Under the pieces are notes generated by a model. The model saw only the letters and a list, made by a program, of their open reading frames with translations, was not told where the DNA came from and did no database searches. Of a stretch of 64,000 nt of DNA, positions 17,183 through 25,317 are shown piece after piece. The DNA lies in contig QHMG01000012.1 in the NCBI GenBank assembly GCA_003258725.1, forward strand, positions 4,015 to 68,014, in the 5' to 3' direction. Made by a program: the position numbers and the translations under genes. Within the stretch, counting starts at the first letter, position 1. Each line of letters opens with the position of its first letter. Origin of the DNA: Candidatus Melainabacteria bacterium. Lineage in GTDB: Bacteria > Cyanobacteriota > Vampirovibrionia > Gastranaerophilales > Gastranaerophilaceae.

Positions 17183-17583
17183 GGGGACGTACTGGATTTT
17201 GACAGGATGCTTGATGGGAATAGGTTGCGAGTCCGAGCGCTGTTCTCGGTTATCAACGAGCAAAACAAATTAAGTGCTAACAACAATGTTGTAGTAGCTG
17301 ATTTCTCTAGAGCACAAGCTCTAGCTGCGTAGATTAAGTTCCGCAGTTCAGCCTTCTGAGTAGTCCAGCTTGCCGATTTCTCAGAAGCCACCATGCAAGA
17401 CGCAGTGCGGTGATGATTGTAACCGTATCAAGCTAACAATCAAGGTGCGGAACACTTTAAAATCCTTTGATTAAGTTATCGGGTTTGACTTTTCCTGACT
17501 TAGTTGAGTAAATAAAGCCTACACTCGTAGAGATTTATTTTTATCCATTTTGGACGCGGGTTCGACTCCCACCGTCTCCACCA
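17183..17583 (+). ncRNA. ssrA: Transfer-messenger RNA (tmRNA)
   Basis: tmRNA rescues stalled ribosomes and tags the nascent peptide for proteolysis. The 5' end GGGGACGTACTGGATTTTGA and the 3' end GGGTTCGACTCCCACCGTCT plus CCACCA form the tRNA-like domain, with GGGGACG pairing to CGTCTCC and the CCA encoded. The tag frame resumes at GCT 17276 and ends at TAG 17330-17332, giving ANNNVVVADFSRAQALAA. The ALAA end matches the ClpXP-type degron. The molecule is one piece, about 401 nt; four pseudoknots would be usual but I did not fold them. Confidence 0.97.
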
Positions 17584-17622
17584 AAATACAGAATATACTT
17601 GTTATATTCTGTATTTTGGTTT
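17581..17622 (+). terminator. tmRNA terminator
   Basis: A 17-bp stem (CCAAAATACAGAATATA with its complement, loop CTTGT) is followed by TTTAAT. It overlaps the encoded CCA. Confidence 0.85.
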
Positions 17623-17724
17623 AATGGTAATGAAGAGAAACGCCTTTTGCGGGTTGCGTGAGCGAGCTGATACTTTCTAAAATGTTTATTTACCAAGTCG
17701 GTAGAACTTTTATAAAATCTTCCT

Positions 17725-18576
17725 TTATTTTAATTTGTTATATTCTTCATCAGTCACAGGTTCTAGCCATTCGTTTGAAGTTTCTATACCTTCAACCTCT
17801 ACTGCGATATGTGAGAACCAGCTATCAGGTGCTGCTCCATGCCAATGTTTAACGTTAGCCGGAATGTTTACAACATCACCTACTTTTAATTCTTGTGGTT
17901 CTTTGCCCCATTCTTGGTAATATCCTCTACCGCCAACAACTATCAACATTTGTCCTCCGCCTGATTTTGCGTGGTGAATATGCCAATTATTTCTGCATTT
18001 TGGCTCAAAAGTTACGTTATACATTTTAACTTGTTGTTCTGAAAGTGATGCAATATAACTCTTACCAATAAAATATTTTGCATAAGCTGTATTTTCATTG
18101 CCAATAGGAAACATAATTGTTTGAGCGTATTTTTCTTTTTCACTCATTGCAGTTTTGTTATCTTCTGTCCATACTTCTTTTGCAAGGTTAAATGTTGCCC
18201 ATGCTTTTGGCCAACCCATATAAAATGCACAGTGAGTAATGATTCCAGCAATTTCTGTTTTTGTAACACCATGATTTTTAGCATTTTGTAAATGATATTT
18301 TAAAGAATTATCCGTAATACCTTGTGACATCAAAGAAACAACCGTAATAATTGAACGAGTTTTTAAATCAATATCCTTGTTATTCCAATTTTCTCCAAAT
18401 AAAACATCATCGTTGAAATGTGCAAATTCTGGTGCGAATTCACCCAATTGTGTACGACCTGCTGTTTGAACTATTTTTTCCATAGGTTTAACCTCCTTTT
18501 TATTCGTTTTTGCAAAAGCAACACCATTTGCTAAAAACACTAAAATTAACAATATCGTGTAAAACTTTTTCTTCAT
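17725..18576 (-). CDS. Exported carboxymuconolactone decarboxylase-cupin fusion protein
   Basis: A 283-aa protein. It begins with a Sec signal peptide (FYTILLILVFLANGVAFA), then a CMD/AhpD-like domain (residues about 45-140; TRSIITVVSLMSQGI, EIAGIITHCAFYMGWPKA) and a cupin (about 180-260; HIHHAKSGGGQ, then VGDVVNIPANVKHWHG, holding the metal-binding His set). CMD-cupin fusions are common but poorly characterised. The CMD part has a single Cys where AhpD has CxxC, so peroxidase activity is doubtful. The start at 18576 is chosen for the signal peptide and a GAGG upstream. Confidence 0.85.
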   Translation of the reverse strand: MKKKFYTILLILVFLANGVAFAKTNKKEVKPMEKIVQTAGRTQLGEFAPEFAHFNDDVLFGENWNNKDIDLKTRSIITVVSLMSQGITDNSLKYHLQNAKNHGVTKTEIAGIITHCAFYMGWPKAWATFNLAKEVWTEDNKTAMSEKEKYAQTIMFPIGNENTAYAKYFIGKSYIASLSEQQVKMYNVTFEPKCRNNWHIHHAKSGGGQMLIVVGGRGYYQEWGKEPQELKVGDVVNIPANVKHWHGAAPDSWFSHIAVEVEGIETSNEWLEPVTDEEYNKLK

Positions 18577-18907
18577 AATATTCAACCTCATCTTATAATA
18601 TTTACATTTTAACAAATGAGAGTAACTCTCAGGCAATAGGGTTTAATATTTTTTTACAATTTATTAAAACTATTTTTTATATTTTTCATATCTTTTGCAC
18701 TACAAATGTAAACCAAAAATCAACAGCACAAGAACAAAAAGCAGTTCTTAACACGCTTGCTTAGAAATTAAAATTTGCAAAAGAAGAGTTCTCATTGTAT
18801 AGAGAACTCTTTTTTTGTTTTATGAATTTTTTAAATTGCGCCCTTTTTTGTCGTAGTAAAAAATATAATTTTATTGTATAATAGATTAAAATATAGAAAG
18901 GGATATT
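18577..18907 (+). other. Intergenic region with remnant small gene and cas9 promoter
   Basis: 331 bases. At 18677-18764 a signal-peptide-like reading (LKLFFIFFISFALQ) in one frame is followed, in another frame, by QKSTAQEQKAVLNTLA and a stop at 18762. This looks like a frame-shifted small secreted peptide. A terminator follows at 18784. The cas9 -10 box TATAAT is at 18877-18882. Confidence 0.35.
18784..18817 (+). terminator. Intrinsic terminator upstream of cas9
   Basis: A 10-bp stem (AAGAGTTCTC with GAGAACTCTT) is followed by TTTTTTT. It has no intact gene upstream on this strand, which supports a small transcription unit or a lost gene before it. Confidence 0.85.
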
Positions 18908-21900
18908 ATGAGCAAAAAAGTTTTTGCGTTTGATTTAGGAAAAGCAAGCGTTGGATATTGCGTGAGAGAAGGTTTTGATATACGTAAAGTTGGTTCGATT
19001 ATTATTGAAAAGGATCATGCAGAAATTACAACTAATCGAGATAGACGTCGAGTTAAAAAGACTCTTGAGGCACATAAAGCAAGAGAGCAATTTTTCAAGA
19101 AATTGTGGCAAAATGCAGGTTTAGAAACTTTAGATAAAGAAGACGAACGTTTTAAAAAAGAATTTGGAAACAAAAAAGATAAAAATATTTATACATCTTG
19201 TCTTTTAAGAATTGCACTATTGCAGAACAAAAAACTAGAACAATGGCAAATTTATAAAGCATTATTTAATGCATTTCAACGCAGAGGCTATGATGCCAAT
19301 TTAGCATGGGCTAATGCAAAAACTGACGATGATAAAAAGAATGCTGAATACATGGCAAAATATACAAAAGAAAATAATGTTGAACTAATAAATAATGATG
19401 ATTTCAAATTTCCTTGTTACTATGACGCAAAAAGATTAGGTTTGTGGAGTGAAGAAAATCCAAGTGAATTAAAAACAACTATTCCGCTAACTGGTTCTAA
19501 AAAAGTTAGAACAAACGGACTTGTTGCACCTAGAGAACTTGTTGAAAAAGAATTAAAACAACTTTGGCTTAATGCTCAAAAGCAATTACCACAATTACAA
19601 AATATAGATGCCGAATATTTCTTGTATGGAGATTATAGACAAGCATACGGTTCTTACGTTGTTAAAGAATTTAGAAAATTCAGAGGTACAAAAAATGATT
19701 GGCAAGGGGTATTAGGTCAAAAAATTCCAAGATTTGACAATAGAATTATCGCAAAATGTAAACTTCTACCTAAAAGAAACGTTTGTAAAGCAAATACCTT
19801 AGAAAATGTGTCTTTAGTTTTATTAATGAAACTTAAGAACTTACGATTGACAGATAATATGGGCGAAAAATTCTTATTATCACCAATAGATATCAAGAAA
19901 ATTTATGAAAATTGGTTAATTAAAGCAAAAATTGATACAAACGAAGAAAAACTTGATACCACAATAACAAAAAAAGAAATTGAAACAGTATTAAATCGAA
20001 AAATCAAAGATAAAATTGATCCAATGAAAGCAAACATTTCTGGACGTTCTAGTTTTTGCCGTAGAGCCTGCAAAATTATGACAAAGATTATATTGTCTTG
20101 CGAATTATATCCACAAAACGTTGACATCACAGAATTTGTAGATAAACCAAATACACAAAATCCGATTACAATTGAAGAAATTAACACAATGATTTCAAAA
20201 ATTGGAGATTGGAACAATTTATATATTCCTGATAATAGAGATGAAATGGCAGAAAACTCTTCAGATAACAGAGAACAAACTGACACTTTAATCGGGAATA
20301 TAACCAATCCAATTGTTAGAAATCGTTTGCAAATTTTTAGAGATTTAATTTTAAATTTAAAACAAGAATATGGAACTCCAAATGAAGTAATTTTTGAATT
20401 CGTTAGAGATGGAGCGGACAATTCATTGTTTGGTGCTAAAAAGGCAAATGATACACTAAAAGTAATGAAAGAAAATGAAAAAGATAATGAACAAATTGTG
20501 TCAGAATTAAAAGATGCAAATGCTCTAAGTTCAGAAAATATTTTAAAACTTAAACTTTTGAAAAAACAAGGCTTAAAATGTATTTATTCTGGAAAATCTA
20601 TTGCGATATCTAATTTTGACGCATGCGAAATTGACCATATTTATCCACGTTCTATGGGTGGAAATGATGCTTTATACAACAAAGTTCTATGTTATTCAAT
20701 GGAAAATCAAAAGAAAGCAGGCAGAACTCCTTATGAATGGTTACACAAAGATGAAAAAACTTGGTTCGATTTCGTTAATAGACTTGAAGCAATAAAAGAT
20801 ACATTAGGAAAAAAGAAATATGAATTATTAACAAGTAAACCTGAAGACTGTAAAATTTTAATTGATAGTTATAACGGGCTTGCAGAAACTGCCCAAATTG
20901 CAAGAATTGCACAGCAAATTACAGCCTTAGTTTTTAATTGGGGATTACAAGTTGAAGGAGAAAATCGTCATATATTTGTCAATAATGGTTCTTCAACCGC
21001 ATCTATAAGAAGAACTTACAAGTTAAACAAATTGTTGGGAGATGATGTAAAGAAAAATCGTGATAATGACAAACATCATGCCCTAGATGCAATATGTATC
21101 AGTTTTTCAAGAGATTATAAATATAATAAAGAAAAGAAAGTTGATGAAATTGAAGGGTTAAATCCAGAAATTATTAAAGAGGTTATAAATAACCTTATGC
21201 CATATCCATACGCAAATGATAAAACTTTTAAAGGAAATATAAAACCATTAGAAAGTATTTACGGAAAACGAGTAAAAAATGGCAATACATATCTTACAAA
21301 AAGAGCGGATATAACCTCACTTGAACCAAAAGAAAAGAAAATAAATAATATTTTAGATGATGATATAAGAAAAGATTTGTTAAATCATATAAATAACAAA
21401 CCTACAAATCAAGAATGGAATGAATTATTAGCAAATTATACACACCCTAAAAAGAAAACTCATGTTAAAAAAGTTTTAATGATTGAAGCAAAAGGTCAAA
21501 TAGAACTTGATAAAAACGAACGAGAAAGAATGGGTGAATATGTAGACTTTGGGACTAAAAGTGTAAAAAATCAATTTAAGCATTCAAAAGGACATAAAGG
21601 TCAAATCCTGTATTTTGACCCAAAAAATGCAGTAAAAGTTATGCCTATTTATGCTAATAAAAAGACACAAGATGTTAAAGATAAACTTATTGACATGGGT
21701 TGCAAACTTTACAACAAGGGAGAAATGTTCTACTCCGGTTGTCTTGTTGAAATACCAGAAGACTTTGAAGCAAATGTATATTCATTGATTGTGGATGAAA
21801 ACGGCAAAGAAAAAAAAGTTTCATCAAAATCAATTGTTTCAAAAGGAATATTCAAATTAAGAACAATAATGTCAAATGGAGGTATTCTAATTGAAAATAA

Positions 21901-21976
21901 TTCTGGAATTGAGATATTAACAAGCATAAATAATTTGGTTTATTTACATTTCAGAAAATATAAAAATGAAAAATAG
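18908..21976 (+). CDS. cas9: CRISPR-associated endonuclease Cas9 (type II-C)
   Basis: RNA-guided double-strand DNA nuclease, 1022 aa, in the size range of compact II-C Cas9 proteins. RuvC-I is FAFDLGKASVGY with Asp9; an Arg-rich bridge helix follows (NRDRRRVKKTLEAHKAREQF, about residues 45-65); RuvC-II is VIFEFVRD with Glu497; HNH is EIDHIYPRSMGG with Asp576/His577; RuvC-III is DKHHALDA with His723 and Asp727. All nuclease residues are present, so it should be active. GAAAGGG lies 7 nt upstream and TATAAT at 18877. It overlaps the long reading of cas1 by 11 nt, so the three cas genes form one operon. Confidence 0.97.
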   Translation: MSKKVFAFDLGKASVGYCVREGFDIRKVGSIIIEKDHAEITTNRDRRRVKKTLEAHKAREQFFKKLWQNAGLETLDKEDERFKKEFGNKKDKNIYTSCLLRIALLQNKKLEQWQIYKALFNAFQRRGYDANLAWANAKTDDDKKNAEYMAKYTKENNVELINNDDFKFPCYYDAKRLGLWSEENPSELKTTIPLTGSKKVRTNGLVAPRELVEKELKQLWLNAQKQLPQLQNIDAEYFLYGDYRQAYGSYVVKEFRKFRGTKNDWQGVLGQKIPRFDNRIIAKCKLLPKRNVCKANTLENVSLVLLMKLKNLRLTDNMGEKFLLSPIDIKKIYENWLIKAKIDTNEEKLDTTITKKEIETVLNRKIKDKIDPMKANISGRSSFCRRACKIMTKIILSCELYPQNVDITEFVDKPNTQNPITIEEINTMISKIGDWNNLYIPDNRDEMAENSSDNREQTDTLIGNITNPIVRNRLQIFRDLILNLKQEYGTPNEVIFEFVRDGADNSLFGAKKANDTLKVMKENEKDNEQIVSELKDANALSSENILKLKLLKKQGLKCIYSGKSIAISNFDACEIDHIYPRSMGGNDALYNKVLCYSMENQKKAGRTPYEWLHKDEKTWFDFVNRLEAIKDTLGKKKYELLTSKPEDCKILIDSYNGLAETAQIARIAQQITALVFNWGLQVEGENRHIFVNNGSSTASIRRTYKLNKLLGDDVKKNRDNDKHHALDAICISFSRDYKYNKEKKVDEIEGLNPEIIKEVINNLMPYPYANDKTFKGNIKPLESIYGKRVKNGNTYLTKRADITSLEPKEKKINNILDDDIRKDLLNHINNKPTNQEWNELLANYTHPKKKTHVKKVLMIEAKGQIELDKNERERMGEYVDFGTKSVKNQFKHSKGHKGQILYFDPKNAVKVMPIYANKKTQDVKDKLIDMGCKLYNKGEMFYSGCLVEIPEDFEANVYSLIVDENGKEKKVSSKSIVSKGIFKLRTIMSNGGILIENNSGIEILTSINNLVYLHFRKYKNEK

Positions 21977-22022
21977 CCAGTTGGCTATTCTAATTCCAAA
22001 TAAAACTGGTATTATAGAGTAT

Positions 22023-22976
22023 ATGAGTTACCACATACTCCATTTAACGACACCAAATATAAAACTTTATTGTGAAAAAGGATTTTTATTTTGCAAATAT
22101 GATGATGAGAGCGAAAATAAACTTCCTATTACAGATATTCGAACAATAATTGTTGCGACTCATCAAGTGTCTTTTACAAATTCTTGCCTTGCTAGGCTAA
22201 TGGAAAATGATATTGTAATTTTACATTGCAATAATCACTTCAAGCCAATAGGTTGGAGTTTAGGACTAGATAGAGTTGTTCGAACAAAGGCATTTTTAAA
22301 CCAAATTGAACAAAATGAAATATTTGATAATACACTTTGGAAAACAATTCTTTTTCAAAAAATGCAAAATCAAGCAAACTGCTTAAATTTAATTGGAGTA
22401 AAAGAACATAGCCTTGAAAAACTAATAAATCGCCCTCTAGTTAGCGAAGGTAATGTAGCAAAACAATATTGGCAAGAATATTTTAAAATTTTAGAAGTTG
22501 ATACTATCAGAGAACATAAAAACGCAGAAACTTTTGAAAATTCTTGCTTAAATTATGGTTATGCAGTTATTTCTACTCTAATTTATCGCTCGGTTTTAAT
22601 TCATGGATTGTGTCCAAATTTAGGAATACACCATAGAGAAAAATATGGTTCGACGCCTTTTATTTATGATTTAGTTGAGCCATTTAGGGCATTTGTAGAT
22701 TTTTATTTATACAAATTTAAGGTTAATAGAGGTGGCGACTTTAAAAATAAAAAACATAAATCATGGTGTGAATATTTAGCATTCTGCCTTAAAAATTATA
22801 GATTAAAAGCAAAAGGCTTAAGTTACAAAATCATTGACTATATAGAAATTTATGTTGAAGATATTACAAATGCATTTATAAAATATTCAATAGAAAAATT
22901 AACACTTCCAAATATCAAAGAACAGTACTTATATATTGATAAACACAAAAATAGAGAATATGAAGAGCAAGTATAG
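22023..22976 (+). CDS. cas1: CRISPR-associated endonuclease Cas1
   Basis: The integrase of spacer acquisition, acting with Cas2. Metal-binding residues are visible: Glu in ENSCLNYGYAV, His in LGIHHREKYG, and the acidic motif YDLVEPFRAFVD. I prefer the ATG at 22023 (MSYHILHL, 317 aa), because this is where the conserved beta-strand start of type II Cas1 lies; an in-frame ATG at 21966 would add 19 unusual residues and overlap cas9 by 11 nt. It overlaps cas2. Confidence 0.95.
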   Translation: MSYHILHLTTPNIKLYCEKGFLFCKYDDESENKLPITDIRTIIVATHQVSFTNSCLARLMENDIVILHCNNHFKPIGWSLGLDRVVRTKAFLNQIEQNEIFDNTLWKTILFQKMQNQANCLNLIGVKEHSLEKLINRPLVSEGNVAKQYWQEYFKILEVDTIREHKNAETFENSCLNYGYAVISTLIYRSVLIHGLCPNLGIHHREKYGSTPFIYDLVEPFRAFVDFYLYKFKVNRGGDFKNKKHKSWCEYLAFCLKNYRLKAKGLSYKIIDYIEIYVEDITNAFIKYSIEKLTLPNIKEQYLYIDKHKNREYEEQV

Positions 22977-23307
22977 AATGGGTTGGTTATTTGTATGTTT
23001 TGATTTGCCAGTTGTTGAAAAAGAAGAAATGCGACTTGCAAACAGATTTAGAAAAGATTTATTAGATTTAGGATACTTTATGCTTCAAAATTCAATTTAT
23101 GTTCGTTCATGTGTAACCTATGAAAAACAAGAACAATTTATAAAAGCAGTTAAACAAATAGCACCTTCGACAGGAAGTATAAATGTTATATACATAACGG
23201 ATGCTCAATGGAGTAATTCTGTATGCATACAAAAATCAGATTATAATCGGTCTAAATACAAAACAGAAATGGGCGAAATTACAGAAAAACAGATGACGTT
23301 CTGGTAA
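22960..23307 (+). CDS. cas2: CRISPR-associated protein Cas2
   Basis: Structural partner of Cas1 in the adaptation complex. GWLFVCFDLPVVEKEEM is the first strand with the conserved Asp, followed by RFRKDLLDLGYFMLQNSIYV, the usual Cas2 core; 115 aa from the ATG at 22960. Other in-frame starts are 22936 and 22978. It is the last cas gene; there is no csn2 or cas4, which defines subtype II-C. Confidence 0.94.
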   Translation: MKSKYRMGWLFVCFDLPVVEKEEMRLANRFRKDLLDLGYFMLQNSIYVRSCVTYEKQEQFIKAVKQIAPSTGSINVIYITDAQWSNSVCIQKSDYNRSKYKTEMGEITEKQMTFW

Positions 23308-23339
23308 TTTCATGATAAAATTATAGATGTCATATAGTA

Positions 23340-23447
23340 TGTTATTTATTTTTGAAAGGGTTAGAGAATGAATTTATTCGTACATAGTAGAGGAATCAAT
23401 TATTCTCTGTTCAATTCTGATTGGACTCTTAACTTAAAGTATATTAT
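23340..23447 (-). ncRNA. Predicted tracrRNA
   Basis: Minus-strand RNA between cas2 and the array. Its first ~34 nt (23447 down to 23414) are a diverged, inverted copy of the CRISPR repeat. Against the crRNA repeat it forms a lower stem of 9 pairs (AAUCAGAAU with GUUUUGAUU, including G-U pairs), a small bulge (CC against U), and an upper stem of about 18 pairs around ACUUUAAGUUAAGAGU. The downstream tail can pair AGAGAAU (23408-23402) with AUUCUCU (23369-23363). The start fits an extended -10 box. The 3' end is approximate; I see no T-tract. Confidence 0.8.
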
Positions 23448-23453
23448 GCAATT

Positions 23454-23462
23454 AGTATATCA
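23454..23462 (-). promoter_or_regulatory. tracrRNA promoter (extended -10)
   Basis: On the minus strand this reads TGATATACT, a TGnTATAnT extended -10 box. A start 7 nt after its end falls at 23447, the first base of the anti-repeat. A weak -35-like TATACA lies 17 nt upstream. Confidence 0.65.
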
Positions 23463-23486
23463 TAAATATATAAATTTGTATATCCT

Positions 23487-24358
23487 ATTATAACATACTT
23501 TAAATTAAGAGTAAATCAAAACTCGTTCGTTGTAGATTTCAAAAAAAAAATCATTATAACATACTTTAAATTAAGAGTAAATCAAAACTTATTCCTGCAT
23601 TGAAAGAAGATATTACAATTATAACATACTTTAAATTAAGAGTAAATCAAAACACAGTATCTAGCTTTTCGCTAAATTTAACCATTATAACATACTTTAA
23701 ATTAAGAGTAAATCAAAACGTTACAAAGCAATATAGCGGTAGAGATAAAATTATAACATACTTTAAATTAAGAGTAAATCAAAACACTGCCGTTATCCTT
23801 ATTCAAATATATGTTATTATAACATACTTTAAATTAAGAGTAAATCAAAACGGAGGTTTTACATTAAACTTAAATACAATGATTATAACATACTTTAAAT
23901 TAAGAGTAAATCAAAACAGAAAAGGTCAATTATTCAAATTTTGCAACATTATAACATACTTTAAATTAAGAGTAAATCAAAACTATGATGTGTCCTGCTC
24001 TGTGTCGTCGTCATTATAACATACTTTAAATTAAGAGTAAATCAAAACGCCTTACACTCAACACAATAACCACAGGGGATTATAACATACTTTAAATTAA
24101 GAGTAAATCAAAACGCTTTTGAGTATTGATACCCTGCAAAACCTATTATAACATACTTTAAATTAAGAGTAAATCAAAACAGCAAAGCGCAGTAGCCTTT
24201 TAGGTTGTAGATTATAACATACTTTAAATTAAGAGTAAATCAAAACGCCAAACCTCCTGACACGTTACACAATTAAATTATAACATACTTTAAATTAAGA
24301 GTAAATCAAAACACGAATATCTCTAATAACACTCGGTGCGTGTATTATAACATACTTT
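23487..24358 (-). CRISPR. CRISPR array, 13 full repeats plus a degenerate end
   Basis: Thirteen identical 36-bp repeats start at 23487, 23553, 23618, 23684, 23750, 23816, 23882, 23948, 24013, 24079, 24145, 24211 and 24277, separated by unique 29-30 bp spacers. A fourteenth copy at 24344 keeps only its first 15 bases. On the plus strand a repeat runs from ATTATAAC to AATCAAAAC; on the minus strand from GTTTTGATTT to TGTTATAAT. The GTTTT start, the extended -10 box at the repeat end and the tracrRNA fit all indicate minus-strand transcription, towards the cas genes. Confidence 0.97.
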
Positions 24359-24361
24359 GCA

Positions 24362-24396
24362 AGTAAAATAAAAAGCTGAGCCACCACGCTCAGCTT
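24362..24396 (-). terminator. Terminator between a small gene and the array
   Basis: A 9-bp stem (AAGCTGAGC, loop of 6, GCTCAGCTT) is followed on the minus strand by TTTATTTTAC. It can end transcription from the small gene at 24508 before it enters the array. Confidence 0.7.
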
Positions 24397-24507
24397 TATA
24401 ATTAAAATCTCTCAACTATCTTTACTATCTCACTTAATGTTCGTTACTTACAGCCATCTTCTACACATATCCACTACCAACTGCAAGCACGTTTTTTGGT
24501 TTGTTTT

Positions 24508-24663
24508 CTATTTAACCGCAACCAATTTTTGTTGAATTCCTTGTTCTGCGTTCAACATTCTTGCATTAGCCATTGCCATTGAACGACGTTTTTTAGCGCC
24601 TCTTAAAATAAATTCTACGCTATTATCAATATTACAATTTGGAGTTTCAATTCTTTTTAACAT
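24508..24663 (-). CDS. Small 51-aa basic protein, unknown
   Basis: A short frame on the minus strand: ATG at 24663, stop TAG at 24508-24510. AAGGGA lies 7 nt upstream, which also decides against the ATG at 24669. The peptide begins MLKRIETPNCNIDNSVEFIL, continues RGAKKRRSMAMANARMLNAE and ends KLVAVK; it is basic and probably helical in its middle. A minus-strand terminator lies 110 nt downstream. No family is recognised, and no link to CRISPR function is shown beyond position. Confidence 0.6.
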   Translation of the reverse strand: MLKRIETPNCNIDNSVEFILRGAKKRRSMAMANARMLNAEQGIQQKLVAVK

Positions 24664-24844
24664 ATACATATCCCTTTCATTTGGTTTGATTAAATTTGAT
24701 TTATCTTATTGGTTTTATCCACATATTTTTTATCGACCGACTCAAATCAAAACTTTAGACTTTTGAACAATTTGTTTACATTTTGTTACATAGTTTGCTT
24801 GTAACATTAATATATATTCAAATGACAATACGCTTTGTGTGAGT

Positions 24845-24850
24845 TATTAT
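24845..24850 (+). promoter_or_regulatory. -10 box of a predicted leaderless gene
   Basis: TATTAT ends 6 nt before the ATG at 24857; ATGACA at 24822-24827 is 17 nt upstream of it as a -35 element. Confidence 0.65.
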
Positions 24851-24856
24851 TAAGTC

Positions 24857-25309
24857 ATGGATAACAAATTAATTACGAAAAATATAATCAATTTTGATAA
24901 TGATCTTGGGGCAGCACTTTTAAAAACGATTTTATTGGCTAAAAATAATGTGCCTATGTCTCACAAGAGAACTGCGGATAACTACGTTATTATCAAGAGA
25001 ATGTATTCTTCTCATGCTGTTAAGGCTACAATTTCTTTATCAGAATACGATTTATTAAAAAGATATGATTTTGAACCTCTTGAATGTACTACTATTCAAA
25101 AAGCAAACGAAGAAATTGAATTTTTGAAAAAATGGTCTTTTGCTAACAATTTAGATTTAAGAAAAGACGCAGATATGATTATTGTAATCAGAGCAAAAGA
25201 ACTTAAAAACATTACCGCAAGTGCTTATTCAAATGTCCCGAGCGAAATGTACAACGGCTACAAAGCTATCGACAAATATTTTGAAGAAATCACTAAATTT
25301 TATAGGTAA
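24857..25309 (+). CDS. Hypothetical protein upstream of proB
   Basis: A 150-aa soluble alpha/beta-looking protein, unrecognised. It has no signal peptide or membrane segment, is Lys/Glu-rich, and ends YKAIDKYFEEITKFYR. It starts without a ribosome-binding site behind a good promoter (ATGACA, 17 nt, TATTAT). Its stop is 8 nt before proB, so it heads the proB-proA-tyrA operon and may have a linked or regulatory role. No motif allows a function to be named. Confidence 0.75.
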   Translation: MDNKLITKNIINFDNDLGAALLKTILLAKNNVPMSHKRTADNYVIIKRMYSSHAVKATISLSEYDLLKRYDFEPLECTTIQKANEEIEFLKKWSFANNLDLRKDADMIIVIRAKELKNITASAYSNVPSEMYNGYKAIDKYFEEITKFYR

Positions 25310-25317
25310 AACATTTT

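Noticed and set aside
23600..24019. An open frame of 139 residues with a repeated ITYFKLRVNQN motif
   Set aside because: It is the CRISPR array read through: repeat plus spacer is 66 bases, a multiple of three, so the repeats stay in frame.
24344..24402. Plus-strand tracrRNA at the far end of the array
   Set aside because: The hairpin there is better explained as a minus-strand terminator with a T-rich tail, and the copy between cas2 and the array pairs far better and has its own promoter. Kept only as a low-interest alternative.
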